Shown here one piece after another: positions 1-6,610 of a DNA stretch of 11,565 bases (positions are counted from its first letter, which is position 1; the number at the start of each line of letters is the position of its first letter). The notes beneath the pieces are model-generated. The model saw only the letters and a program-made list of their open reading frames with translations. It searched no databases and was not told where the DNA came from. The translations under genes were made by a program, and so were the position numbers. Source of the stretch: Promethearchaeota archaeon (lineage in GTDB: Archaea > Asgardarchaeota > Lokiarchaeia > Sigyniarchaeales > SOKP01); NCBI GenBank assembly GCA_030606095.1, contig JAUWHC010000044.1, positions 1 through 11,565 of the forward strand, given 5' to 3'.

Positions 1-1
1 T

Positions 2-1750
2 GATTACGCTTACACTTTAATAGCAGACAAATACAAGGATCAAAACCCTGACGGCACTATTTTGGGGTTGACCGCTAGCCCAGGATCTACCAAAGAAAAA
101 ATCAAAGTTCTATGTAAAAACCTACATGTTCCTCTGGAAAATATACACACACGCACGAGAAAAGATGTCGACGTAAAAACTTATTTAAAACCGATGGATA
201 TCTATAAAATCGGCGTGAACCTGACTGAATTAATGGAAGACGCATATTTATCAGTTCAAAGCCTTTTAGAACAGAGGCTTCAGTATCTTTCGCAATTAGG
301 TTTCTTGAGCGTCAAGTCTGACAAGTTGTATACTAAAGTGATCCGTAAAGACTTGTTAAAACTCAACGCCGAATTGGTGAAGTTAGTGCAAGGGGATGGC
401 GATAAAACTGGAGTATATAGCGCTCTTTCCGTGAACGCCCAAGGGTTAATTCTTTTTCACATGCTCGAACTAATCGAACAACAAGGCTTAGATGTATTGC
501 TGATCTACCTAACGAAGGTAAAGCAAGACGCTCGGAAGAAAAAAAGCTCGAAGGCCGTAAGAATTTTAGCCTCTGACCATAGGATTAACCAAGTATTTAT
601 CGAGCTAAAAAAAAACGAAGATTTGACTCCTGAAAGATTAGTTCACCCAAAATTTTACGTGTTAGAAAAATTGTTGGTCCAAGAGTTTGAAAACAACCCG
701 CCCTCGAGGGTTTTGGTGTTCGTTAAGCTTCGGGATTCTGTCAAAAACATAGTAAACAAACTAAAATCGAGACCAGATGGATTGATTAAACCCTCTCGAT
801 TCGTGGGGCAATCAACCAAATCTAAAGACGACAAAGGTTTGTCTCAGAAAAAACAACTCGAGATACTGGAGCAATTCAAACAAGGCCAATACAACGTCTT
901 AGTAAGTACAAATGTAGGCGAAGAAGGTCTTGACATTGCGGAGTGCGATTTGGTAATCTTTTACGACGTAGTAGCGTCAGAAATTAGGTTTATCCAGAGA
1001 AAAGGAAGGACCGCGCGACATCGAGAAGGAAAAGTAATTATCCTTTATTGCAAGGACACGCACGACGAGATTTACTTGCACATCGCTTTAAATAAGCTAA
1101 AAAAGATGAGCATTAATCTTAAAGGCGGGAAGCAATTAAAAAACTCTTATAATAATTCTCAGGTTCCTGTAGAAACTATACCAGAACAGAGGTTAATAAC
1201 AAAAATACCAGAAGTATCAGAAGTACATAAAGTACCAAAAGTACAGCTTAAAGAAGTTAAAAAAATTAACGCAGATCAGAAACAAGCCAATTTACAATCG
1301 TATTTTCAAAAAGCTCCGAGTGAGAAAAAGGAAAATCTTCTGAACGCTGACATTAAAATAAGTCGCTCTTTTTCCGTTAAATTTGGAATAAGGAAGAAGC
1401 TCCAACGCGACCAAATCCCTTTTGTGATCGTGAACTCGATAATTCACCTAAATTTGTTCGAGCGAATAATAATCCAAGTTATTGACCCCCACCAATTCGT
1501 AGAGGATGGGCTTTTAAAAAAAATAACTTTATTAAGCAAAAAATACCGCTTAATAATCTCGATTTTCGATTTCGTAGATTTCAAGCAAGAATTTCGAGAA
1601 GAAGAAAGGTTACTTAAGCAAAAAATAAAAATTTGGGGCGAGCAAAACGATCTTCAAGCGATCTCGATCGACAACCCTGAAGAACTGTATTTTATCGTTA
1701 AAAACATATATCTACACGCGAAAAAAGAAAAAAAGTTGGAGAGTGAATAA
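2..1750 (+). CDS. hef: Hef/FANCM-family fork-remodelling helicase, 5'-truncated, with PIP box and degenerate ERCC4 domain
   Basis: The reading frame is open from base 2, so the true start and the first RecA-like domain (Walker A, DEAH box) lie outside the window. It begins just before motif III (LGLTASPG, from about base 62). An all-helical insert (about 180-640) follows, as in Hef/FANCM/RIG-I-like SF2 enzymes. The second RecA domain has motif V (STNVGEEGLDI, about 905-937) and motif VI (QRKGRTAR, 995-1018). A linker then carries QANLQSYF (1283-1306), a textbook PCNA-binding PIP box. The tail (about 1350-1720) resembles an ERCC4/XPF nuclease fold, but where Hef has ERKxxxD I see QVIxxxQ, and there is no C-terminal HhH pair. 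Family knowledge: Hef and FANCM remodel forked and branched DNA at stalled forks. Inference: this is a translocase with a dead nuclease domain, closer in layout to FANCM than to euryarchaeal Hef. The next gene follows after six bases, probably in one operon. Confidence 0.88.
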   Translation, partial: DYAYTLIADKYKDQNPDGTILGLTASPGSTKEKIKVLCKNLHVPLENIHTRTRKDVDVKTYLKPMDIYKIGVNLTELMEDAYLSVQSLLEQRLQYLSQLGFLSVKSDKLYTKVIRKDLLKLNAELVKLVQGDGDKTGVYSALSVNAQGLILFHMLELIEQQGLDVLLIYLTKVKQDARKKKSSKAVRILASDHRINQVFIELKKNEDLTPERLVHPKFYVLEKLLVQEFENNPPSRVLVFVKLRDSVKNIVNKLKSRPDGLIKPSRFVGQSTKSKDDKGLSQKKQLEILEQFKQGQYNVLVSTNVGEEGLDIAECDLVIFYDVVASEIRFIQRKGRTARHREGKVIILYCKDTHDEIYLHIALNKLKKMSINLKGGKQLKNSYNNSQVPVETIPEQRLITKIPEVSEVHKVPKVQLKEVKKINADQKQANLQSYFQKAPSEKKENLLNADIKISRSFSVKFGIRKKLQRDQIPFVIVNSIIHLNLFERIIIQVIDPHQFVEDGLLKKITLLSKKYRLIISIFDFVDFKQEFREEERLLKQKIKIWGEQNDLQAISIDNPEELYFIVKNIYLHAKKEKKLESE

Positions 1751-1756
1751 AATAAA

Positions 1757-2341
1757 ATGGAAGATATAGCTTTTAAGAAAGACGAAACGCCTTATTTGGT
1801 TTTTACTTGTTCTAAATGTCGACAATATTCTTATGTTAAAACCACTCAAAAATCCAAGAAATGCTTGCGTTGCGGTCGAACTCACCAAGTAAAAGATGTT
1901 TTAGGATTAGGGGAGGTCGTTTATGGAATGACCGCTGCTGTAAACACCGTAAAACAGAAGCAAACCGAACTAGCGACTCCGGAGTTCAGGTCGGAAGGCG
2001 ATTTCGTTGTTGCTACGAATAAATTTCCAACTCGAACGCCTGTTAAAAAAATTAAGAAAAAAGTTCTATCGGATAAAGTTAGCGATAATAATAAGAATGA
2101 TAACAATTCTGATTTTAAGGAACGGTTTTGCGAAGTTCTACTCGAACTATCGAGGTTATACGGTAAATTTCCTAAATACATGCTCGAAATCATGGCAGAA
2201 AATTACGGAATTCCGGCTTTTGAACTAAAATTACTTATCAAAAGTTTTAAGAAACGAGGAATAATAACCGTGCTAAAAAACGAGGACTTTTACTATCAAG
2301 TGGAGACAAAGTTTCTCTTAGATCTTCGGACTAAGGATTAA
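1757..2341 (+). CDS. Zinc-ribbon plus winged-helix protein encoded next to Hef
   Basis: This is a 194-residue protein with two CxxC knuckles (C18/C21 and C36/C39) that form a short zinc ribbon right after the start. The pattern recalls the small archaeal DUF1922/DUF5817-type ribbons (YLVFxC..C...KxCxxCGRxxxVK). A basic, low-complexity linker (about 95-120) leads to a helical C-terminal segment (about 121-190) that reads like a winged helix: three helices ending in KKRGIITVLKNEDFYYQV, with the wing strands. It lies six bases after the helicase stop. The only ribosome-binding candidate is a weak GAGTGA inside the end of that gene (1741-1746). The architecture suggests nucleic-acid binding and the spacing suggests cotranscription with the fork helicase, so it may be a loading or accessory factor. 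The exact role is unknown to me. Confidence 0.82.
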   Translation: MEDIAFKKDETPYLVFTCSKCRQYSYVKTTQKSKKCLRCGRTHQVKDVLGLGEVVYGMTAAVNTVKQKQTELATPEFRSEGDFVVATNKFPTRTPVKKIKKKVLSDKVSDNNKNDNNSDFKERFCEVLLELSRLYGKFPKYMLEIMAENYGIPAFELKLLIKSFKKRGIITVLKNEDFYYQVETKFLLDLRTKD

Positions 2342-2379
2342 CAATCCTCAACTTCTAAAAATACGCAATTAAAGAGTAA

Positions 2380-2652
2380 TCAAAGAAATAACGAATGTAA
2401 AGTTCTACGCTGAATTCTATAAGAACGCATAGCCTTGGCAAATTCTTGTTTCATGGCGCTTTTGAATAGCGGGTCGCGCGCTTCGAAAGGTATTGTCTCG
2501 CTACCGGAATACAAATCGGGAGCGTTTGAGACTCTTTCAAACTTGGAAAAAGGGACTATCATTTTCGGGAGAATAATTTCGAGGTTGTCGTACTCTAAAA
2601 CCTCTATTATTAGTGGTTCGCGATTTTCTTTCCTTTCTATTTTTGAACTCAT
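2380..2652 (-). CDS. Small hypothetical protein, 90 residues
   Basis: I do not recognise this protein. It starts at ATG 2652, has a charged N-terminus, a beta-like stretch (PLIIEVLEYDNLEIILPKMIVPF), the segment APDLYSGSETIPFEARDPLF, and a basic amphipathic C-terminal helix (KSAMKQEFAKAMRSYRIQRR). There is no signal peptide, membrane segment or cysteine motif. It converges on the zinc-ribbon gene with 38 bases between the stops, and lies 89 bases downstream of the 93-residue gene on the same strand. The overlapping plus-strand frame (2435-2758) ends in a run of Phe/Lys typical of translated homopolymers, so the minus strand is the better reading. The acidic/basic balance and clear secondary-structure pattern support a real gene, but no function can be assigned. 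Confidence 0.6.
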   Translation of the reverse strand: MSSKIERKENREPLIIEVLEYDNLEIILPKMIVPFSKFERVSNAPDLYSGSETIPFEARDPLFKSAMKQEFAKAMRSYRIQRRTLHSLFL

Positions 2653-2715
2653 TTTTTTTACTCGCTTTTTTTTTCGGTTTATGTTTTTTACTGCTAAAAA
2701 ATCGCGCTTGTATTT

Positions 2716-2724
2716 AAAAAAAAA
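2716..2724 (-). terminator. T9 run after the 93-residue gene
   Basis: On the minus strand a run of nine T lies 18-26 bases beyond the stop of the 93-residue gene. Oligo-dT runs without a hairpin can terminate archaeal transcription. The same stretch continues as TTTAAATA, so it might instead be a TATA-like element for the 90-residue gene, about 65 bases ahead of its start. Either reading is tentative. Confidence 0.3.
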
Positions 2725-2741
2725 TTTTAACTATCAAAAGT

Positions 2742-3023
2742 CTATTTGTCTTTATTGACTTCTTTCAAGTATAGCTTAATAAAGTACCGTTGACGCTTTA
2801 AATAATCCTTTACTTGACTCGAATTCATGTCAGGATTGCCTTTAATCATTTTTTGGATGAATTGTAGAACTTCAAGGTTCTGCTCTTTTGTTTTTTCGAA
2901 AGTTTTGATTATGTAATTATCTTGGTCGTCGTTCGATTCTTTAAAGACTAAAAAATCCTTTATCCTAACTTTTTTCTTGAAGTTAAGGTCAAACGGATCG
3001 TTTTCAGTCTTCTTAGAGTCCAT
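2742..3023 (-). CDS. Small hypothetical helical protein, 93 residues
   Basis: I do not recognise this protein. It is highly charged (Lys/Asp/Glu-rich) with a short N-terminal region (DPFDLNFKKKVRIKDFLVF) and a C-terminal half that looks fully helical (about 42-90), ending in a basic KDYLKRQRYFIKLYLKEVNKDK-like segment. There is no membrane helix or metal-binding motif. The ATG at 3023 is supported by a TATA-like box 27 bases upstream, which fits a leaderless transcript. It is first of two same-strand small genes; the second begins 89 bases beyond its stop, so the pair may or may not be one unit. A small DNA- or protein-binding factor is possible but not shown. Confidence 0.62.
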   Translation of the reverse strand: MDSKKTENDPFDLNFKKKVRIKDFLVFKESNDDQDNYIIKTFEKTKEQNLEVLQFIQKMIKGNPDMNSSQVKDYLKRQRYFIKLYLKEVNKDK

Positions 3024-3032
3024 TATGAAAAG

Positions 3033-3094
3033 ATCTTAAATTTAAAATTTAAAAAGGAAAAATTTTGCATAAACAAAAAATCTAAATTTAAGAT
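3033..3094. repeat. Perfect 12-bp inverted repeat in the 3024-3273 gap
   Basis: ATCTTAAATTTA at 3033-3044 is matched exactly by its reverse complement at 3083-3094. The left arm lies between the start of the 93-residue gene and its TATA-like box. The right arm lies just ahead of the possible promoter of the 28-codon ORF. It could be a pair of operator half-sites or an RNA/DNA stem, but the low sequence complexity weakens the case. Confidence 0.45.
3046..3055 (-). promoter_or_regulatory. TATA-like box for the 93-residue gene
   Basis: TTTTTAAATT on the minus strand is centred 27 bases ahead of the ATG at 3023. In archaea the TATA centre sits about 26-27 bases before the transcription start, so the mRNA would begin at or next to the start codon. 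No purine-rich BRE is obvious. Confidence 0.5.
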
Positions 3095-3110
3095 TGATTC
3101 TTAACAATAA

Positions 3111-3118
3111 TTTTAATA
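3111..3118 (+). promoter_or_regulatory. TATA-like box ahead of the 28-codon ORF
   Basis: TTTTAATA is centred 26-27 bases before the ATG at 3141, the spacing expected for a leaderless archaeal transcript. It is a weak match in AT-rich DNA; its position is the main argument. Confidence 0.3.
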
Positions 3119-3140
3119 CTAAAATTTGCGTTTAATAACC

Positions 3141-3227
3141 ATGCCAAGAGTAATTGAACAGTGGGATTTACTTATTGTTTATCTTTTCGAGTTTCGTAAG
3201 ATCGAAAAAGACCGTCAGAAAAAATAA
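3141..3227 (+). CDS. Candidate 28-residue microprotein
   Basis: A short ORF starts at ATG 3141 and stops at TAA 3225-3227. It encodes a hydrophobic N-terminal half (VIEQWDLLIVYLFEF) followed by a strongly basic tail (RKIEKDRQKK), the pattern of a short amphipathic or membrane-touching helix. It fills the only sizeable gap between the 93-residue gene and the end of the large helicase, and faces away from the former. A TATA-like box sits at leaderless distance. The composition is more protein-like than the surrounding AT-rich spacer, but with 28 codons chance cannot be excluded. No family is recognised. Confidence 0.3.
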   Translation: MPRVIEQWDLLIVYLFEFRKIEKDRQKK

Positions 3228-3273
3228 GTTAAATCTCGAAAGAAATAATAATTGAGGAATCTTGAAAGGTTTT

Positions 3274-5805
3274 TTAATTTCGATTTTTTCCTATAATTTT
3301 TTTACACAGGTTAATCCCTAACCCGGTTTTCCGATTTAAAACGTAGGGGTTTTCTTTCCTGACCTGAGCCACCGTGTGATATCCCGCGTTATATAACATT
3401 CGTGCTCGGATTCTCGCCACGTTGTCCAACCTTAGCACTAAATCGAACAATTCCTCTCTTATTCCGTAATGCATCCGAATTTTGAGCGTTTCCGCCATCT
3501 CGGTTATTGTTATCAATTTATCTTGTAAATCGAAGTCGGACTCGCTTAAGTGCATGGCGATAATTCCTATAAAAGTAATAATTCTCTCGAGGTTGTCCCG
3601 CGTAGTGTAAAGGTCGCCCGCCATGATTCTGTGCCTCTCTAAAATCTCGTCTAACGGTTCCTCGTCGCACCACTCTAATACCGGTTGGAGCAACTTGTAA
3701 TTTCTCGTCCTCCCTTCTGCTTTTAACACATCGTAGGCTGCTTTTACGACGTCTTGAAAAGACTCTATCTCGACTTGTTCCAGCTTGTACCTTATTAACA
3801 CTCCGGAGACGGGGTACAGGTAAAGCCGAATAATTAGCTTACCAAACTGCGAGCACTTAATGGTGCCATCTTCTCGCTTTAGAATCAATCCTTTTTCGAA
3901 CAAGTAATTTAGAATGTATTGATTTTTAACCGATTTAGGCACGATGTCGTTTACGTATTTTTGGAAGTTCTTGTCGGGTATCTCTATTAGGTGGAGCAAA
4001 AAGGCGGTGATATGGTCGCAGAACTCGAACGAAAACTGGTCGTTAGCGTAATTATCGGATATTCCGTTTTCGAAACCGCAAGAACACCTAATACCGAGTT
4101 CCACGTCGAACTCGCAAAGAAATACGCCAAAGTCGGTTTTGATGTATCCCGAAATCGTCGAGTTGTTAAGCTTGGTGATTTTTATCTGGTGGTGGTTGTT
4201 AGTTAATTTCTTAACTTTTTGAGGGTCCGAATGAAGTTTCAAAATGTTTGTCGGAGTTATTTCTTTAATCATTAGGATCTGGTCTATGGGAATGTTTTGC
4301 GTTTTCATCTTGTTTTTTACGCTGTACCAAAAGTAAGTTTTCTGAAAGAACTCTTTTAGCTTGTCGAAGGTTATGCGCTTCTCCTCGTACACCCGTAGTA
4401 GAACCTGCTCTTTTAAGGTGTTTACTCTGTTTAACCCGGAAGTTAGGTCGTTGTATTTCGGTACGCAAGTTTTAGACGGAAAAGAATTTTGAAAGTAATG
4501 GTCTTCGACCCAATCTCGCTCGTTAATGTCCTTTACTAGCACGATTCCAAACCCCACTTCGTCTAAACCGGGTCTACCGGCACGACCGAGCATCTGAAAC
4601 ACCTCGTTAGCGGAAAACGCTTTAAAGTAGGAGAATCCGTCTCCATTTTCGTAAAATCCCTTAAAATTCTTTATGTTGTGCCCTGAAGTAACGTATTTTT
4701 TGAAGTCTTTTAATATCACTACTCGAGCAGGGACGTTTATACCCGCGCTTAACGTGGTAGTACAGCAAATAACTTTTAACGCGTGTTTCCGATAGGCGTC
4801 TTCAACGAGCTTTCTCTCCTTTGGAAGCAACCCCGCGTGATGGAACGCAACCCCGCATTTTACGACTTTTTTTAGCTCGTTGTGCCTTCCCTTAATTTTA
4901 TTGAGCCTATCTCCAATTTTTTTACACGCTTTCAACTCTTTTTCCGTGATATGTGCTTTGATTAGGTTTTTTAAGTTTTGAGCCGTTTGTTGAGTCGATT
5001 TTCTTCTATTTAAAAAGATTAACGCTTGACCACCATCGTTTAGAATGGACTTAATTATTTTTTTAAGGGTAGAATCTTTATTTTGAGTCACTTTAATGCT
5101 ATAATGAAGCGGTACAGGTCGTTCGTCCGAGATAATAAGAGTAGTTTGGTTCCCTAAAGAAGTAAGCCAATCGTTAAAAAATTCGGGATTTGCGATCGTT
5201 GCCGAAAGTCCGATAATCTGCGGGTTTCCTAAGAACTCGTTCAATCTTACTATAAGCGATTCTAAGCGCGGACCCCGGTCGGACTCTCCGATTATATGTA
5301 TCTCGTCTATAATTATGGTAGAAATGTTAAAAATCCATTCTTTATCGTAATAGTTTCTTAAAATGGAATCCATCTTCTCGTAAGTGGTCACTATTATGTC
5401 CGCTTGTTCTAACTTATCGTCGTCCACATCGTAATCACCGATCGATAGCTCGGTTTTAACGCCAAATCGCTCGTAGGCCCTTTTAAAATGAACGTATTTC
5501 TCGGTGGCTAAAGCTTTAAATGGTACGAGATAGATGGATTTACCGAACTTTTGAAACACGTTGTTAACTGCGCACACCTCTCCAATTAAAGTCTTACCGC
5601 TACCTGAGGGAGCACACACTAAAAACGACTTCTGGAAAAATAACCCTTTTTGAATCGCTTCTTTCTGGATTTCTCGCAGCTCAAATATTTTTAGCTCCAA
5701 TAAAACTCGAAGAATCCTTTCGTCTTGTATATACTTAAAGATCTCCTCGTCTTTAAGGTCTTCTTTATCCTTTGGAGCGCTTGTAAAGTTCGTTAAAGAA
5801 ATCAT
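3274..5805 (-). CDS. Ski2/Hel308-like DNA helicase with an inserted SWIM zinc finger
   Basis: This is an 843-residue SF2 helicase. Visible motifs are the Q-motif region (about 42-48), Walker A APSGSGKT (65-72), DEIH (167-170), SAT (201-203), motif IV ALIFLNRRK (261-269), motif V CCTTTLSAGINVPAR (347-361) and motif VI QMLGRAGRPG (404-413). A winged-helix/ratchet region follows, and the end (about 789-840) is a Hel308-type helix-hairpin-helix with RIRARMLYNAGY. Between the helicase core and the ratchet part is an extra module (about 540-610) with C574xC576 and C596xH598, the CxCx(n)CxH signature of a SWIM zinc finger. Canonical Hel308 is about 700 residues and lacks it. Family knowledge: Hel308/Ski2-like enzymes unwind 3'-tailed forks. 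Inference: the SWIM module adds DNA or protein contact. It is the second gene of an operon after the 107-residue protein (31-base gap), with its own GGTGA site. Confidence 0.9.
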   Translation of the reverse strand: MISLTNFTSAPKDKEDLKDEEIFKYIQDERILRVLLELKIFELREIQKEAIQKGLFFQKSFLVCAPSGSGKTLIGEVCAVNNVFQKFGKSIYLVPFKALATEKYVHFKRAYERFGVKTELSIGDYDVDDDKLEQADIIVTTYEKMDSILRNYYDKEWIFNISTIIIDEIHIIGESDRGPRLESLIVRLNEFLGNPQIIGLSATIANPEFFNDWLTSLGNQTTLIISDERPVPLHYSIKVTQNKDSTLKKIIKSILNDGGQALIFLNRRKSTQQTAQNLKNLIKAHITEKELKACKKIGDRLNKIKGRHNELKKVVKCGVAFHHAGLLPKERKLVEDAYRKHALKVICCTTTLSAGINVPARVVILKDFKKYVTSGHNIKNFKGFYENGDGFSYFKAFSANEVFQMLGRAGRPGLDEVGFGIVLVKDINERDWVEDHYFQNSFPSKTCVPKYNDLTSGLNRVNTLKEQVLLRVYEEKRITFDKLKEFFQKTYFWYSVKNKMKTQNIPIDQILMIKEITPTNILKLHSDPQKVKKLTNNHHQIKITKLNNSTISGYIKTDFGVFLCEFDVELGIRCSCGFENGISDNYANDQFSFEFCDHITAFLLHLIEIPDKNFQKYVNDIVPKSVKNQYILNYLFEKGLILKREDGTIKCSQFGKLIIRLYLYPVSGVLIRYKLEQVEIESFQDVVKAAYDVLKAEGRTRNYKLLQPVLEWCDEEPLDEILERHRIMAGDLYTTRDNLERIITFIGIIAMHLSESDFDLQDKLITITEMAETLKIRMHYGIREELFDLVLRLDNVARIRARMLYNAGYHTVAQVRKENPYVLNRKTGLGINLCKKIIGKNRN

Positions 5806-5808
5806 TTA

Positions 5809-5813
5809 TCACC
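5809..5813 (-). promoter_or_regulatory. Ribosome-binding site GGTGA for the helicase
   Basis: GGTGA stands three bases before ATG 5805 on the minus strand and matches the archaeal anti-Shine-Dalgarno end. It supports this start. It also fits a downstream operon gene that needs its own ribosome site, while the first gene appears leaderless. Confidence 0.55.
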
Positions 5814-5836
5814 AATTAATAATTTTAAAAAATTAA

Positions 5837-6160
5837 TTAATAAGGATTAGACCATTTTGCCATGAACTGCTGAAAAGTTTTCGAGTCCCGGGAAATCTCG
5901 ATACTACGAATGCCCCCTACCGCTCGAACGACAGAGTGCCTGTCGACGTAGCAGATCATCGCGTGAAGCGGGCTTCCGTGAAGGTGAACGTGAGGGAACG
6001 GGTAATTGCCATCCTCCGCAACCTTAGATAAAATTCCCTTTTCGAACCCGACCTCTATTTTCTCTCCGCACAACGGGCAAGTATGGAGGTTTTTCGCGTT
6101 TTGTTTCATCAACTCGATTTTTTTTCTTTCAAAATTTCTACTTGTACTTTTAATTACCAT
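5837..6160 (-). CDS. Hypothetical CxxC/His-rich (probable zinc-binding) protein, 107 residues
   Basis: This soluble protein has a basic N-terminal helix (1-25), one knuckle C28-P-L-C31-G, then a conserved-looking core with H57, H59, H61 and H66 (FPHVHLHGSPLHAMICYVD), and a tail with RSIEISRDS. A single CxxC plus several closely spaced histidines suggests one zinc site of mixed Cys/His ligands. I cannot name the family. It lies 31 bases ahead of the Ski2/Hel308-like helicase on the same strand and shares its promoter, so it may be a partner of that enzyme or merely cotranscribed. The ATG at 6160 is supported by a TATA box 25 bases upstream. Confidence 0.75.
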   Translation of the reverse strand: MVIKSTSRNFERKKIELMKQNAKNLHTCPLCGEKIEVGFEKGILSKVAEDGNYPFPHVHLHGSPLHAMICYVDRHSVVRAVGGIRSIEISRDSKTFQQFMAKWSNPY

Positions 6161-6180
6161 GTAAAAACTTAGTTACGCTT

Positions 6181-6189
6181 AAATATAAA
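6181..6189 (-). promoter_or_regulatory. TATA box of the 107-residue/helicase operon
   Basis: TTTATATTT on the minus strand is centred 25 bases ahead of ATG 6160. This places the transcript start at or within a base or two of the start codon, so the mRNA should be leaderless. A pyrimidine-rich tract lies further upstream. Confidence 0.6.
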
Positions 6190-6552
6190 GAAAAAAAAGG
6201 AAAGGAAAAAAAGAGAAAAGCACTTACCGATTTACCTACCGATTGGTTAAAAACGAGTTTGGAAGATTAAAAAAAGTATAAAAAAATCTTCAGGGGAGAC
6301 ATAAGTATTAATTAAGTGTACAGACGGTAATTCGACAAGGACCATACTACCTAAAAAAACTTAGAATATTTAAATAAAAAAACTTCTCCTTCCTGATTTT
6401 TGCTATTACCTCTTGTGGTTATTTTTTATTTATTTTACTCTAATAAATCCCAATTAATTAATCCGCTGCTCCATTTTTTGCGCCAGATAATCCTTTCTAT
6501 TTACTCAAGCTTATAGAAGATCTTAACGAGATTCTTGCTTAAAACTATTACA
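6190..6552. other. AT-rich intergenic stretch
   Basis: This lies between the divergent 107-residue operon and the retropepsin-like gene. I see no convincing gene or structured RNA. It holds a purine-only run (6184-6220), a short direct repeat TACCGATT (6225-6232 and 6237-6244), and a segment around 6243-6266 that resembles one at 7091-7116 on the other side of the retropepsin-like gene. T-rich runs near 6422-6435 could end plus-strand transcripts. The 70-codon minus-strand frame at 6523-6735 mostly overlaps the retropepsin-like gene antisense and is not credible. Confidence 0.5.
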
Positions 6553-6565
6553 TATAAATATAAAT
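6553..6565 (+). promoter_or_regulatory. TATA-like element for the retropepsin-like gene
   Basis: TATAAATATAAAT is the best TATA match upstream of ATG 6611. It predicts a start near 6583 and a leader of about 28 bases. A weaker TTATAATTA at 6576-6584 would give a nearly leaderless mRNA, so the choice is open. Confidence 0.45.
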
Positions 6566-6610
6566 TTCTTCATAATTATAATTAGATTGGAAAATAATAT
6601 GTGAATTGAA

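Noticed and set aside
62..64. TTG at base 62 as the start of the Hef-like gene
   Set aside because: The frame is open to the window edge, and the 20 upstream codons fit the family sequence before the TASPG motif.
1921..2228. Frames on both strands inside the zinc-ribbon gene
   Set aside because: Shadows of a gene with clear CxxC knuckles and a winged-helix end; Ser/Leu-rich or irregular translations.
2435..2758. Plus-strand frame of 107 codons opposite the 90-residue gene
   Set aside because: Its second half translates homopolymer runs into Phe/Lys strings; the minus-strand reading is better formed.
3991..4468. Short frames on both strands inside the large helicase gene
   Set aside because: They lie within a well-supported helicase frame and show no own motifs or promoter.
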